Notes: generated by a model from the letters alone, not told the origin. A DNA stretch of 64,000 bases from Rhodoferax sp. AJA081-3 (GCF_017798165.1 NZ_CP059068.1:4216001-4280000); one strand, 5' to 3'; positions 53,933 through 62,116 are shown, counted from the stretch's first letter. Made by a program: numbers and translations.

Positions 53933-55096
53933 CTATTGCGCCATCTCGCGGGTGATGACGTCAATCATCTCGGCCATCATGTCGAAGCTGGGTGGGTCTA
54001 TCACCTGGGTCAGACGCTCTTCCACCGCCAGGTTGGTGGCCTTGGCGGCCTGCACAAAGTAGGCGCTGTCGCCGATGCGGAAACCGAAGTCCACCGCCAG
54101 CTGCTGCAGCTCGGTGTTGGTGGACAGCAGTTCGCCCAGCTTCTTGGCCCGCGCACTGGCCGCTACAAACACCACCTTGTTGAACAGCGTGGGTTGGGGG
54201 TAGACCAGCACCATCCCCGGGCTCAGGCCCTTCTTGGCCATGGCATAACTGACGATCTGGTTCTCGTAGATAAAGGCCATGGGCGTCTTGCCAATGCCAA
54301 TCGACACATAGTCGTCGAAGTTGCCGTTGACATAGTTCTCTTGATAACCCTGGCGCTTGAACAGGCCAGCCACGGCCTTGGCAGACTTTTGCGCCGTGTC
54401 GCGGTCGGTGACCACTTCACCCCCGTTGAAGGCGTAGGTGGTCAGCGCCAGATACATGGCGGCAGAGTTGCTCTTGCGCACGTCGGTGGTGGAGACCAAC
54501 ACACTTTTGTTCACGTCGTAAGCCGTTGCACCCTTGAGGTCTTTCCAGCGTTTCTTGTCCAGCATGAGCTGGGTCAGCTTGGCCAGGTCAACATGCCAGA
54601 CGCCGGGGCTGGCCTCGGTGGCCATGCCATTGGTGGCCAGAATCTGTGCAATCGGTGCCCAGGACGCAATCACCATGGGTGTGTAAATGGGGGAGTACAC
54701 CGTGGTGGCGATGTTGGCCTTTTTGGCCGCGTCGCCAATCTGGTTGGCGGCCACCACACCCGACGAGTAAAAGAAGTCTGGCGTTTGCCCGGGGATCACA
54801 CGCGCCGCCATGTCGCGCGAGCCAATGCGTTGCACGTTGAGTTTGAAGCCGTTGGCCGCTAGCGCCTTTTGCACCCGCGGGTCCTGGAAGTAAGGCTCCA
54901 CATCCAATGCAATCAGCCCGGAGAGTTCTTCCACTGGCACTGCACCCGTCAGCTTGCCGGCCAAGCCACCCAACACCCCGGTGCTGGGGGCGCCGGACGC
55001 GGGTTGCCGCCCGGTCTGGTACACCGAGAAGTAGGCGGCTGCGCCAAAGATCGCCAACAGCCCTACCGTCACAATTGCCTTGCCTGCTTTGTTCAT
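53933..55096 (-). CDS. Membrane-anchored solute-binding-like protein
   Basis: A 387-residue protein with one N-terminal helix (AIVTVGLLAIFGAAAYFSVYQ, about 7-27) that lacks a lipobox and probably acts as an uncleaved anchor. The rest resembles a bacterial extracellular solute-binding protein (EELSGLIALDVEPYFQDPRVQKAL, TPDFFYSSGVVAANQIG, SPIYTPMVIASWAPIA). The same fold is fused to a VWA domain in the next gene. The start at 55096 marks the anchor helix. It is divergent from the gene at 55127 with only 30 bp between starts. Confidence 0.8.
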   Translation of the reverse strand: MNKAGKAIVTVGLLAIFGAAAYFSVYQTGRQPASGAPSTGVLGGLAGKLTGAVPVEELSGLIALDVEPYFQDPRVQKALAANGFKLNVQRIGSRDMAARVIPGQTPDFFYSSGVVAANQIGDAAKKANIATTVYSPIYTPMVIASWAPIAQILATNGMATEASPGVWHVDLAKLTQLMLDKKRWKDLKGATAYDVNKSVLVSTTDVRKSNSAAMYLALTTYAFNGGEVVTDRDTAQKSAKAVAGLFKRQGYQENYVNGNFDDYVSIGIGKTPMAFIYENQIVSYAMAKKGLSPGMVLVYPQPTLFNKVVFVAASARAKKLGELLSTNTELQQLAVDFGFRIGDSAYFVQAAKATNLAVEERLTQVIDPPSFDMMAEMIDVITREMAQ

Positions 55097-55126
55097 CGGC
55101 GCAGTATCGCGCAAAATAGGCCAACT

Positions 55127-55948
55127 ATGAACGACCTCAAGAAGAGTAAAAACTACGCCGTTGCCAAGGGCCCGGTGAACCGCCGCACCAGCGTGGCCGC
55201 CCCCGAGACCAAACCGGTGGTTGCACAGGCCGTGCTGCAGCGCGTGAGCATGGCCCACGCCAAGCGCCGGCTGGGCACACCCCTGTCGCAGCGCCTGACG
55301 GCGTCTGCCGACGCTGCGGCCCACGGCAAGCTACCCACCGCGACAGCCATTGTTCAGGCCATAGGCGGCACGGTCTGTGCGATGGGTGTTGGCTTGGGTG
55401 TCATTCAGAGTTCGGTGCTGCTCATGGGTGGCAGTGCACTATCCCTGGGCGCCGTGGGCATCTGGGCCGCGGTTAGCCGCCGGTCACAGCGTGGTGATGG
55501 CGCCGCGCAGCCCCGCGTGACCGTTACAGACCTGGCAGACCCCGAAGCCCTGGCGCGACTGGACGCGGTGATGGAGAAGATGGCAGCCCAAGCACCACAG
55601 GCTACCGTGGACAGCCTGGCCCGTCTGAAGGAATCGATTGTGCGGAGTATGGCACTGGTAAGCGCCAGCGCAGAGGAGGGCAGCCTGGCCACCGAAGAGA
55701 GTTTGTATTTGCGCGAAGCGGTGCGACGTTACATCCCCGATTCAATCAACAGCTGCCTGCAGGTGCCGCAAAAAGACCGGGCCACATTGGTGATTGATGG
55801 CAGCAAACCGGCGCTGGATTTGCTGCACGACCAGTTGTTGATGATCCAGCAGCAACTGGACACCCGAGAAGCCAAACTGACCCAGATCGCGGGTGAAGCG
55901 CTGCTGCGGCAACAGCGCTTCCTGGCGTCCAAGGCCAACTCGCATTGA
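55127..55948 (+). CDS. Two-helix membrane protein, XpaC-like, paralogous to the 51545-52198 product
   Basis: A 273-residue protein. A basic, Ala-rich N-terminus (1-70) is followed by two membrane helices (about 72-95 and 97-117). A helical C-terminal domain (about 130-265) contains ESLYLREAVRRYIPDSINSC, LQVPQKDRATL and LLHDQLLMIQQQLDTREAKL. The same order (two helices, helical domain, YxPDxxxxxLxxPQ motif) is seen in the protein at 51545-52198. The resemblance to XpaC-type TelA partners is by eye only. It is the only gene of this block besides the DUF4124 gene on the plus strand and begins 30 bp from the divergent anchor-protein gene. Confidence 0.7.
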   Translation: MNDLKKSKNYAVAKGPVNRRTSVAAPETKPVVAQAVLQRVSMAHAKRRLGTPLSQRLTASADAAAHGKLPTATAIVQAIGGTVCAMGVGLGVIQSSVLLMGGSALSLGAVGIWAAVSRRSQRGDGAAQPRVTVTDLADPEALARLDAVMEKMAAQAPQATVDSLARLKESIVRSMALVSASAEEGSLATEESLYLREAVRRYIPDSINSCLQVPQKDRATLVIDGSKPALDLLHDQLLMIQQQLDTREAKLTQIAGEALLRQQRFLASKANSH

Positions 55949-56003
55949 AGTGTCGAGCAGCAGAACGGCGGCGCTCGCTCCAGTTCTACTGCGGTCGAAG
56001 CGA

Positions 56004-56459
56004 CTAAAGTGTCGCGGGCTTGGTATCTGGGCTGGCGTTGGCCGCGCGGTCCATCAGATCGGCTTCGTGTTTGTCACGCACGGTCTTGGCGACCGTGAAG
56101 GTGCTGCTGACCAGGAACAACCAGCTCACCACCATGAAGGCCTTCTGCCAGTCACCAATATTCATACGCCACAGACCCCAGGCCGTCAGGCTGAAGGCCG
56201 CCGCAAAAGCAACCCACACGGTCATCACCCACGAAGCAGTGTCCACTTGCCCGTCGCGGTTGTCCCGGATGGACTTGGCCACGGCAAACGATGAGAAAAG
56301 GCAGAAGAACAGGCCAATCGCCAGAAAGGCGCGGTCCAGCTCCTGGCCTGGCAACATCATCACACCAATCGCGCAGGCACCTACGGCCAGGCCGAAGGAG
56401 AGCCAGACCTGGGTGCGCCAACCGCCGGTGTCACGTTGCATCACATATTGCGTAGCCAT
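56004..56459 (-). CDS. YiaA/YiaB two-helix domain membrane protein
   Basis: A 151-residue inner-membrane protein with two YiaAB modules, four helices in all (about 18-36, 45-62, 77-96, 107-126). Each module ends in a similar motif: FSSFAVAKSIRDNRDG and VSSTFTVAKTVRDKHEA. Family members are linked to envelope or tellurite stress operons but lack a proven activity. It follows telA by 31 bp in the same direction and probably shares its transcript. Confidence 0.87.
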   Translation of the reverse strand: MATQYVMQRDTGGWRTQVWLSFGLAVGACAIGVMMLPGQELDRAFLAIGLFFCLFSSFAVAKSIRDNRDGQVDTASWVMTVWVAFAAAFSLTAWGLWRMNIGDWQKAFMVVSWLFLVSSTFTVAKTVRDKHEADLMDRAANASPDTKPATL

Positions 56460-56490
56460 AAAAGTCCCTTTTTAAAAATTGGAGAAATAC

Positions 56491-57690
56491 TCACAGTGCA
56501 ACCGGACCACTGAGGGCCTGTTTGCTGGCCTCACGGGCCTGTTGTTGCCGGGTGCGGTCCAGGTACTGGTCGGCCCGGGCCAGTTGCTCTTTCATCATCG
56601 CGTTGTTCTGGCCCATGACTTCGATGGACTTGGCGCGGAAGTTGTCCATGGCATCCATGGCGCTGAAGGTCTGGTCAAACATTTCCTTCAGCTTCTCGAT
56701 ACCCAGCAGGGGGTTTTGCGAGAACTCGGTGGTTTTCTCTACATGGGTGCCCAGCTGGCGACCGGTTTCGGCGACCAGGTTGTCGATGGAGCTGTTCACA
56801 CCCGACAACATTTCCATGACCTTGATCTGGTTGCCGGTGGCGCGCGCCACGGTCTGGGCAACCGCTAACGCGCTCATGCCGGTGGTAGCCACGCGGGAGC
56901 AGCCGTTCATCATCTCACGGCCGGTTTTCTTCAGCACGTCCAGCGCCAGGTAACCATTGGTGCAGACGGCCTGTTGCGTCATCATGTCCTGCAGGTTTTG
57001 CCGGGCGTAGAACAAGACTTCTTGTTGCAAGGCCTTGGCCTTGATGGGATCGGTGGACTGCAGGGCGTCGACCTTGGAGGCCAGCTTGGCATCTAGCTGC
57101 TCGGCAAAGTAGATGGCGCCTGCCAGTTTTTGCATGGCTTCCCACAGCTTGGTGCGGGTGGCTTCAATGTCGACCACGTCGCGCTGCATGTCGTCACGTG
57201 CGGCATAAATCTGCTGCATGCTTTTCTGCAATTGCGAACCCGCGCTTTGGTACTTGCGGAAATAGGCCTGCAGCTTGTTGCCAAAGGGGATGATGCCCAG
57301 AAACTTCTGCGGCTGGAACAGGTCACCCTCTTTGCCGGGGTTCAGTTCATCCAGATGGCCGCGCATGTCCTGGATGGCCTTGAAGGCCGAGCTGTCTTCC
57401 ACACCGGCGAAGTTGCGCTGCATCAGCCGGCTTTGCATCAGGCTGGAGGCCACCGATACCTCTTCACGGCCCAGTGCAAAGGCGCTGTCCAGCTTGGCCT
57501 TGAAGGCCTCGCTTTGCACATCTTCTTTCAGCAGGCCATCCATGAAGCGGTCAACCTGGTCGTCCACCGCCGTTTGGGTTTCCTTGGGCAAGGGGACCGC
57601 AGTTTTTGCGACTTCCGCGGGAACTGGCGCGAGGACCTCGGGTGGTGCCAAGGTAAAACTGGGGACTGTGGTTGTGGTGGTTTGGCTCAT
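56491..57690 (-). CDS. telA: Toxic anion resistance protein TelA
   Basis: A 399-residue, all-helical cytoplasmic protein of the TelA (KlaA) family, named for tellurite and toxic-anion resistance. Typical blocks are PFGNKLQAYFRKYQSAGSQL, LYxxE-like VLFYARQNLQDMMTQQAV, NGYLALDVLKKTGREMM and ATTGMSALAVAQTVARAT. Many Met and Gln residues are present. Relatives act together with membrane and VWA proteins in stress operons, and here YiaAB, VWA and XpaC-like genes surround it. It follows the DUF2145 gene by 13 bp. Confidence 0.93.
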   Translation of the reverse strand: MSQTTTTTVPSFTLAPPEVLAPVPAEVAKTAVPLPKETQTAVDDQVDRFMDGLLKEDVQSEAFKAKLDSAFALGREEVSVASSLMQSRLMQRNFAGVEDSSAFKAIQDMRGHLDELNPGKEGDLFQPQKFLGIIPFGNKLQAYFRKYQSAGSQLQKSMQQIYAARDDMQRDVVDIEATRTKLWEAMQKLAGAIYFAEQLDAKLASKVDALQSTDPIKAKALQQEVLFYARQNLQDMMTQQAVCTNGYLALDVLKKTGREMMNGCSRVATTGMSALAVAQTVARATGNQIKVMEMLSGVNSSIDNLVAETGRQLGTHVEKTTEFSQNPLLGIEKLKEMFDQTFSAMDAMDNFRAKSIEVMGQNNAMMKEQLARADQYLDRTRQQQAREASKQALSGPVAL

Positions 57691-57703
57691 GGTGTGTTCC
57701 TGC

Positions 57704-58540
57704 CTATGGAGTACTGTGGTCGCGTTTATACCAAACCGCTTGTGTGGTGAGTCCGGTGCGTGTCATCCAGTCAAAGACCGAGTCCACCGTCACGGTTGCA
57801 ATCTGGTCCGAAAAGCGTTGGTCGGTGGGGTGGTCATCAAACGCGATGTTGGCCGCACCCATGCGCCCGCCCAGCCGTGTCAGGGCACCGATGCGCAGCA
57901 CCGTGGGCTGGTAGCCGTGGGTCTGCATCCAGCGCTGGGCTTCTACCCGGCCTTCCGATACGGTGGTCTGGCGCACCGGCGCTCGCAGGGCCATGGCCAG
58001 TGTCTCCAACGCCCATTGGTTGGATTGCTGGTAACGCTGGCCCCAGGCGTAACTGACCAGGCTATAGGGTTTGTGGTGCAGCTGGGTGGCGCGGGTTTTG
58101 TGTTGGATCACATCCATCAGTTGCGCCTGCACTGCCGGTGTGGGCACGGCCCAGGCGGCCTCATAACGCCACAGGTCGTCCATAAAAAACTCCCCCATGC
58201 CCTGGCGGTAGATGGCGGAATCGGCTGAGCCACACTGGTTGAGCTTGTGCAACACGCGCCAGACGTGGCCGAACTCGGCGTCCGGTTGGCGGTAGGCAAA
58301 GCCCAGGTGGGAGTAACGCAGGCCATATTTGCTCAGGTCCTGCCCGGCACGGGCCAGTACCACCACACCGGCACCACTGGCGTCCAACGCCTGGGCGGTC
58401 AGTTGTGCCAGGCGCAGGCCACGTTCCAGCGTGCTGGTCTTGAGGGGTTGTGGTGTGTCGCAGTTGCGCCCGGCCAGGGCAGGGCCTGCAACTGCTGCCA
58501 CGGCGAGTGCGACTACCAGCGGAGTAGCGCGGCGCATCAT
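57704..58540 (-). CDS. DUF2145 exported protein
   Basis: A 278-residue protein with a signal peptide (PLVVALAVAAVAGPALA, cleavage near 23). DUF2145 proteins have a conserved pattern seen here: VVVLARAGQDLSKYGLRYSHLGFAYR, WRVLHKLNQCGSADSAIYRQGMGEFF and KPYSLVSYAWGQRYQQSNQWALETLA. The SHLGF and NQW-E spacing recalls papain-like NlpC/P60 or YiiX amidases, so a peptidase or amidase activity in the periplasm is possible but unproven. It overlaps the upstream small exported protein gene by 4 bp and precedes telA. Confidence 0.85.
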   Translation of the reverse strand: MMRRATPLVVALAVAAVAGPALAGRNCDTPQPLKTSTLERGLRLAQLTAQALDASGAGVVVLARAGQDLSKYGLRYSHLGFAYRQPDAEFGHVWRVLHKLNQCGSADSAIYRQGMGEFFMDDLWRYEAAWAVPTPAVQAQLMDVIQHKTRATQLHHKPYSLVSYAWGQRYQQSNQWALETLAMALRAPVRQTTVSEGRVEAQRWMQTHGYQPTVLRIGALTRLGGRMGAANIAFDDHPTDQRFSDQIATVTVDSVFDWMTRTGLTTQAVWYKRDHSTP

Positions 58541-58983
58541 GACGTCAAACGGTGGTTGTGCAGCAGGGCGCGGCCCACCGCATTGGGGATAAAGGCCAGC
58601 ACCTCACCGGCCGCCGATAACACGGTGCCGGCGCCAATGACGCTGACGGTCACCAATGTGCCCACACTGGCCGATGCTGCCACTGCGCCGCCAGACAACA
58701 CCGACACGCTGACCTGTGAGCCATCGGAGGCGCGCTCCAGCAGGTAGACCGTGCCCGTGGCGCTGACCTCTACCGTGCGGACCACCAGCACGGTGCCGGC
58801 GGTGGATAACACCAGTGGCAGTGCCACCACCGCGCTGCCGCCCGCCACCACGGATGCCACGGGCATGGCAGAGACGGCGCTCAGGGCGGAGGCATCGCTC
58901 TGTGCCTTTACGTCGAAACTGGCTGTAGCCCCCGTCAATGCTGCACATGCCGCTATCAAATATGTAGTTATTCGGTGTTTCAT
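58537..58983 (-). CDS. Small exported Ala/Val/Ser-rich protein, signal peptide encoded by a repeat
   Basis: A 148-residue protein of unknown function. A signal peptide (KHRITTYLIAACAALTGATA) is followed by a mature part of alternating Val, Ala, Ser and Gly that probably forms beta strands (VVALPLVLSTAGTVLVVRTV, SVSVLSGGAVAASASVGTLV). The signal region is encoded by copy 9 of the dispersed repeat read in frame. It overlaps the DUF2145 gene by 4 bp (start of DUF2145 within its stop) and is first in the DUF2145-telA-YiaAB direction. It has no recognised family. Confidence 0.72.
   Translation of the reverse strand: MKHRITTYLIAACAALTGATASFDVKAQSDASALSAVSAMPVASVVAGGSAVVALPLVLSTAGTVLVVRTVEVSATGTVYLLERASDGSQVSVSVLSGGAVAASASVGTLVTVSVIGAGTVLSAAGEVLAFIPNAVGRALLHNHRLTS
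58921..58968 (-). repeat. Dispersed hairpin repeat, copy 9 (encodes a signal peptide)
   Basis: On the minus strand this reads AACTACATATTTGATAGC, spacer, then ATTGACGGGGGCTACAGCC. It supplies about codons 6-21 of the exported protein gene at 58537-58983. Confidence 0.78.
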
Positions 58984-59163
58984 AAAAATCTGTGCTGGAT
59001 GGATTGCGTGAGCGGAGGTCGAAGAAATATGGCGCGAGTCTAGGCAGACCGTCCTCTGCAGCCAGTGAAAAGCTGAACCGGTCTAGAAAAATAGCAGCCG
59101 GAGTATCGCGATGCAATACTGCAAGCCGGATTCCGTCAGTTCAGACGGTCGACCGTGTTGGGG

Positions 59164-60126
59164 TCAGGCAGGTACATCACCAATGGCCACCCGCGTCAGC
59201 GCGGCCTGGGCCTGCAGCCAAGTGCAGAAGGCCACAATCTCCGGGCGTGCTGCCGAGCGCGGGCCTACGATGAGCCAATAGACCATGGGTGAGTCCAGCC
59301 GCATATGGGGCAGTATCTCCACCAGGTCACCACTTGCCAGGCTGTCTGCCACCAGTGGCATGCGCGCCAGCGCCAGGCCCTGGCCGGTGAGGGCAGCCTG
59401 CGCGATCTGGTGTGCGTAGTTGAAGTAGAGCCAACGCTTGGGCTCCAGGGTTTTGAAGTTGTGGGTGTCCAGCCAGCGCCGCCAGGTCAGCCACTCCAGG
59501 TTTTGGGTGCGGTGTGAATCGCTGGCCTCAATCAGGCCAAAGTGCACCAGGTCGCTGCCGTTCTTGATAACGTGGCCACTCTTGAGCAACCAGGGACTGG
59601 CCACGGGCGCGAGTTGTTCGCCAAACAGGCGTACCGCCCCCGCTGGGACCTGGACCGGACGCGCGTAGCGCAAAGCCACGTCTATGTCTGCCGTCTCCAT
59701 GTCCACCGGCACATCACTGGCGTCTATGCGGATGTCGATGTCCGGGTGGGCGCTTTGAAAGTCTTCCAGCCGCGGGATCAGCCACATGGACGCAAACGAG
59801 GCCCAGGTGCTGATGGTGACACTGCGCCGGCCCGCACTGCGCCGTATCAGGCGCACGGTGCTGTCCAAACTCTCCAGTGAAGGCAACACGGTGCGCAGCA
59901 ACTGGGCGCCTGCGCCGGTCAGTTCCACGGCGCGGGTGTGGCGCAGAAACAGGGGCACCCCCACCTCTTCTTCCATGGCCTGGATCTGGCGGCTGACCGC
60001 ACTTTGCGTCAATGACAGCTCTTCTGCTGCCGCGCGAAAGTTCAAGTGGCGGGCCACGGCTTCGAAGGCGCGCAGATGGCCCATGGCAATGGGGCGGGTG
60101 CGCAAATGGTTCTCTGAGTGGTGCAT
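59164..60126 (-). CDS. LysR family transcriptional regulator (GcvA-like)
   Basis: A 320-residue regulator with a consensus LysR helix-turn-helix (LRAFEAVARHLNFRAAAEELSLTQSAVSRQIQAMEEEVGVPLFLR) and an effector domain that starts VTISTWASFASMWLIPRLEDFQ, typical of the GcvA subgroup. It is divergent from a DUF2917 gene, with an inverted repeat between the two, so it likely controls that gene and itself. A shorter start at 60084 would remove part of the first helix and is less likely. The 180-bp gap downstream to 58984 shows only a weak 5-bp hairpin (59133-59148). Confidence 0.92.
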   Translation of the reverse strand: MHHSENHLRTRPIAMGHLRAFEAVARHLNFRAAAEELSLTQSAVSRQIQAMEEEVGVPLFLRHTRAVELTGAGAQLLRTVLPSLESLDSTVRLIRRSAGRRSVTISTWASFASMWLIPRLEDFQSAHPDIDIRIDASDVPVDMETADIDVALRYARPVQVPAGAVRLFGEQLAPVASPWLLKSGHVIKNGSDLVHFGLIEASDSHRTQNLEWLTWRRWLDTHNFKTLEPKRWLYFNYAHQIAQAALTGQGLALARMPLVADSLASGDLVEILPHMRLDSPMVYWLIVGPRSAARPEIVAFCTWLQAQAALTRVAIGDVPA

Positions 60127-60166
60127 GGCGCGGGTGGTGTGGTTGCGGTGATTGATGCGAAAAAGG

Positions 60167-60192
60167 AATGAATAGCTTATCCCGATTTCATT
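60167..60192. promoter_or_regulatory. Possible LysR-type operator before the DUF2917 gene
   Basis: AATGAA (60167-60172) and TTCATT (60187-60192) form a 6-bp inverted repeat with 14 bp between. It lies 41 bp from the LysR start and about 60 bp before the DUF2917 start, a usual position for a LysR activator site. Confidence 0.45.
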
Positions 60193-60251
60193 GGACGATC
60201 AAGGGTTTTCCCGCGATCATTCAGGCATCAAACGCAACCAAGGAGAGCACC

Positions 60252-60740
60252 ATGTCAAGCAGCCACACACTGGAATTCCAGACATCCCACAGCCAGGACA
60301 CCGTCCCCGGTTTCTGGAAGTTGGCCCCTGGGCGTGCGCTCAGCCTGCAGCCGCGCCAAGCCGGATTATTGCGTGTGGCCCAAGGCCAGGTGTGGGTCAC
60401 ACTGGACGCCGAACACCAAGGCGCTGGCAACGAACTGGGTGATTACTTTCTGCAAGCTGGCGAGCAAATTGCCGTTCGCCCTGGCCAGCATGTGGTGCTG
60501 GAGCCCTTTGCGCCTGCAGAGCAGCAAGCGGTGTTTTTTGACTGGACGCCCAGCCCTGCAGTGGTGCATGCGCACGTCGCCCAAGATGCTGGTGCGGTGA
60601 CGCAGCCCCTGCGGGACCTGGGCCAGGCATTGGGTCTGGTGGCCCTGGCGCTGCTGCACCTGGGTACCGGCCTGCTGGCCTATGGTCGGCAACTGGTGTC
60701 GGGGCGGCCCGTGGTGCAGGCACCGCAACACTGCAGCTAA
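60252..60740 (+). CDS. DUF2917 domain protein
   Basis: A 162-residue protein with a cupin-like DUF2917 domain (FWKLAPGRALSLQPRQAGLLRVAQGQVWVTLD, GDYFLQAGEQIAVRPGQHVVLEP). A short C-terminal helix (GQALGLVALALLHLGTGLLAYG) might associate with the membrane. AGGAG at 60241-60245 supports the ATG at 60252. The gene is divergent from a LysR regulator, a recurrent pairing for this domain. It overlaps the convergent CoA-transferase gene by 4 bp. Function unknown. Confidence 0.82.
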   Translation: MSSSHTLEFQTSHSQDTVPGFWKLAPGRALSLQPRQAGLLRVAQGQVWVTLDAEHQGAGNELGDYFLQAGEQIAVRPGQHVVLEPFAPAEQQAVFFDWTPSPAVVHAHVAQDAGAVTQPLRDLGQALGLVALALLHLGTGLLAYGRQLVSGRPVVQAPQHCS

Positions 60741-62116
60741 GACCACACGGGGGCGTGGGTGCCCGGTGGGACGGACGGGCGACTCCACCCTGCGGGCGTG
60801 CGTGACAGCTGCGGCGTGGGGCGTACCGCCACCAGCTTGCCAAAGCCTGATGCGTAGGTTTCCATGTAGGGTTGACGGTCGGGTTCAGCCACCGCAAAAC
60901 CCGACGCCACACGCCCCAGGCCGCGCAGCCAGTGTCCCGTTTGGGCCAGCGATACGCGCACATGCCAGCTTCCCCCTTCTTGCAATTGCCGCGCCTTCGC
61001 GGCCGCCGTGGCAAAGGCCATCAGGTAACCACTGGCGTGATCCAGGATTTGCATGGGCAGAGCCTGGGGTTTCGAAACACCGGCCGCTTCGGCCTCCGCC
61101 AGGTTGAAGCCCGTGGCGGCCTGCACCAGCGAGTCAAAACCGCGTCGCTTGGCCCAGGGGCCCTGTTCCCCATAGGCCGATAGCGACACCACCACAATGC
61201 CTGGTCGCCGCTCCGCCAGCGCCTGGGCGCCATAACCCAGGGCCTGCAGACCACCGGGGCGGTAGCCTTGCACAAAAACATCGGCGTTGGACACCAACGC
61301 ATCCATGGCCTGCCGCTGGTCTGCTGCACGCAGGTCCAGGTGGCACGAGCGTTTGCCGCGGCTGGTCTCGGCAATCAGGGCGATGTTGGGCAGGTGGGGC
61401 GAGTTGACCAGCATCACGTCGGCACCCAGCGCGGCCAAGGTTCGGCCCGCTACCGGGCCTGCCACGATGCGGGTCAGGTCCAGCACGCGTAGGCCTGTCA
61501 ACGGCAACTGGTCATCGCCCAGTGGGGGCAGTGCCAGCGGCGGTGCGTCACCAATACGTTCCAGCGTGAGCAAGGGTTGCGCCGCAATCGCCAGTGCATG
61601 GGGATGGGCATCCCACTCGGCAAAGCTGCGCAGGGCGGATACGACCATGCCGCGGTCGGCGGCGGCATGCTCAAAGTCCAGGGCTTTCCAGGTGCGCAGT
61701 GCCTGCTCTGCGTCCTTGCGCTGCGCGGTGGTACTGGAGAGCCCCAACAGGGCCAGCGCGCCATCACGGTGGTGGGCAAAGTTGGCATGCATACGCACCC
61801 AGCCATCGGAGCAGGCGTACAGACCCGAGAACGGATCCCAGGCGTCGGGTGTCTGCCCGTCCACACTGAATGCGCCTTCACATTCCAGTGCCGCGTGCAG
61901 CAAGTCGACACCCACCCGTTGGCGAGCCTGGCCCCGCACATGGCCCAACTCACATGCTGCCAAAGCCGCGGCAGCAATACTGGTTTGTGCCGCGGTGCCC
62001 ACGGCAAATGACGAGGGCAAGACCGGCTCTGCGCCGGACAAGTCCACACAGTCCAGGGCCTGTGGCGGCAGGCCGCCCAAGGCCCAGATGCGGGAGAGAA
62101 TTGCGTTGGCGTCCAT
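60737..62116 (-). CDS. CaiB/BaiF family (type III) CoA-transferase
   Basis: A 459-residue enzyme that would move CoA between organic acids. The C-terminal half begins with the family block LTGLRVLDLTRIVAGPVAGRTLAALGADVMLV and continues with SNADVFVQGYRPGGLQALGYG, VVVSLSAYGEQGPWAKRRGFDSLVQAATG and LDHASGYLMAF, where the aspartate fits the catalytic position. The N-terminal half resembles a truncated second copy of the fold (DAWDPFSGLYACSDGWVRMHANF), as in two-lobed members. The ATG at 62116 is preferred; the frame extends further, into the divergent peptidase leader. The substrate is unknown. Confidence 0.88.
   Translation of the reverse strand: MDANAILSRIWALGGLPPQALDCVDLSGAEPVLPSSFAVGTAAQTSIAAAALAACELGHVRGQARQRVGVDLLHAALECEGAFSVDGQTPDAWDPFSGLYACSDGWVRMHANFAHHRDGALALLGLSSTTAQRKDAEQALRTWKALDFEHAAADRGMVVSALRSFAEWDAHPHALAIAAQPLLTLERIGDAPPLALPPLGDDQLPLTGLRVLDLTRIVAGPVAGRTLAALGADVMLVNSPHLPNIALIAETSRGKRSCHLDLRAADQRQAMDALVSNADVFVQGYRPGGLQALGYGAQALAERRPGIVVVSLSAYGEQGPWAKRRGFDSLVQAATGFNLAEAEAAGVSKPQALPMQILDHASGYLMAFATAAAKARQLQEGGSWHVRVSLAQTGHWLRGLGRVASGFAVAEPDRQPYMETYASGFGKLVAVRPTPQLSRTPAGWSRPSVPPGTHAPVWS

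Noticed and set aside
59160..59170. GGGGTCAGG and GGGGGTCAG (near 35347) as more copies of the GGGGTCAGA element
   Set aside because: Neither has an inverted partner nearby, so they are probably chance matches.
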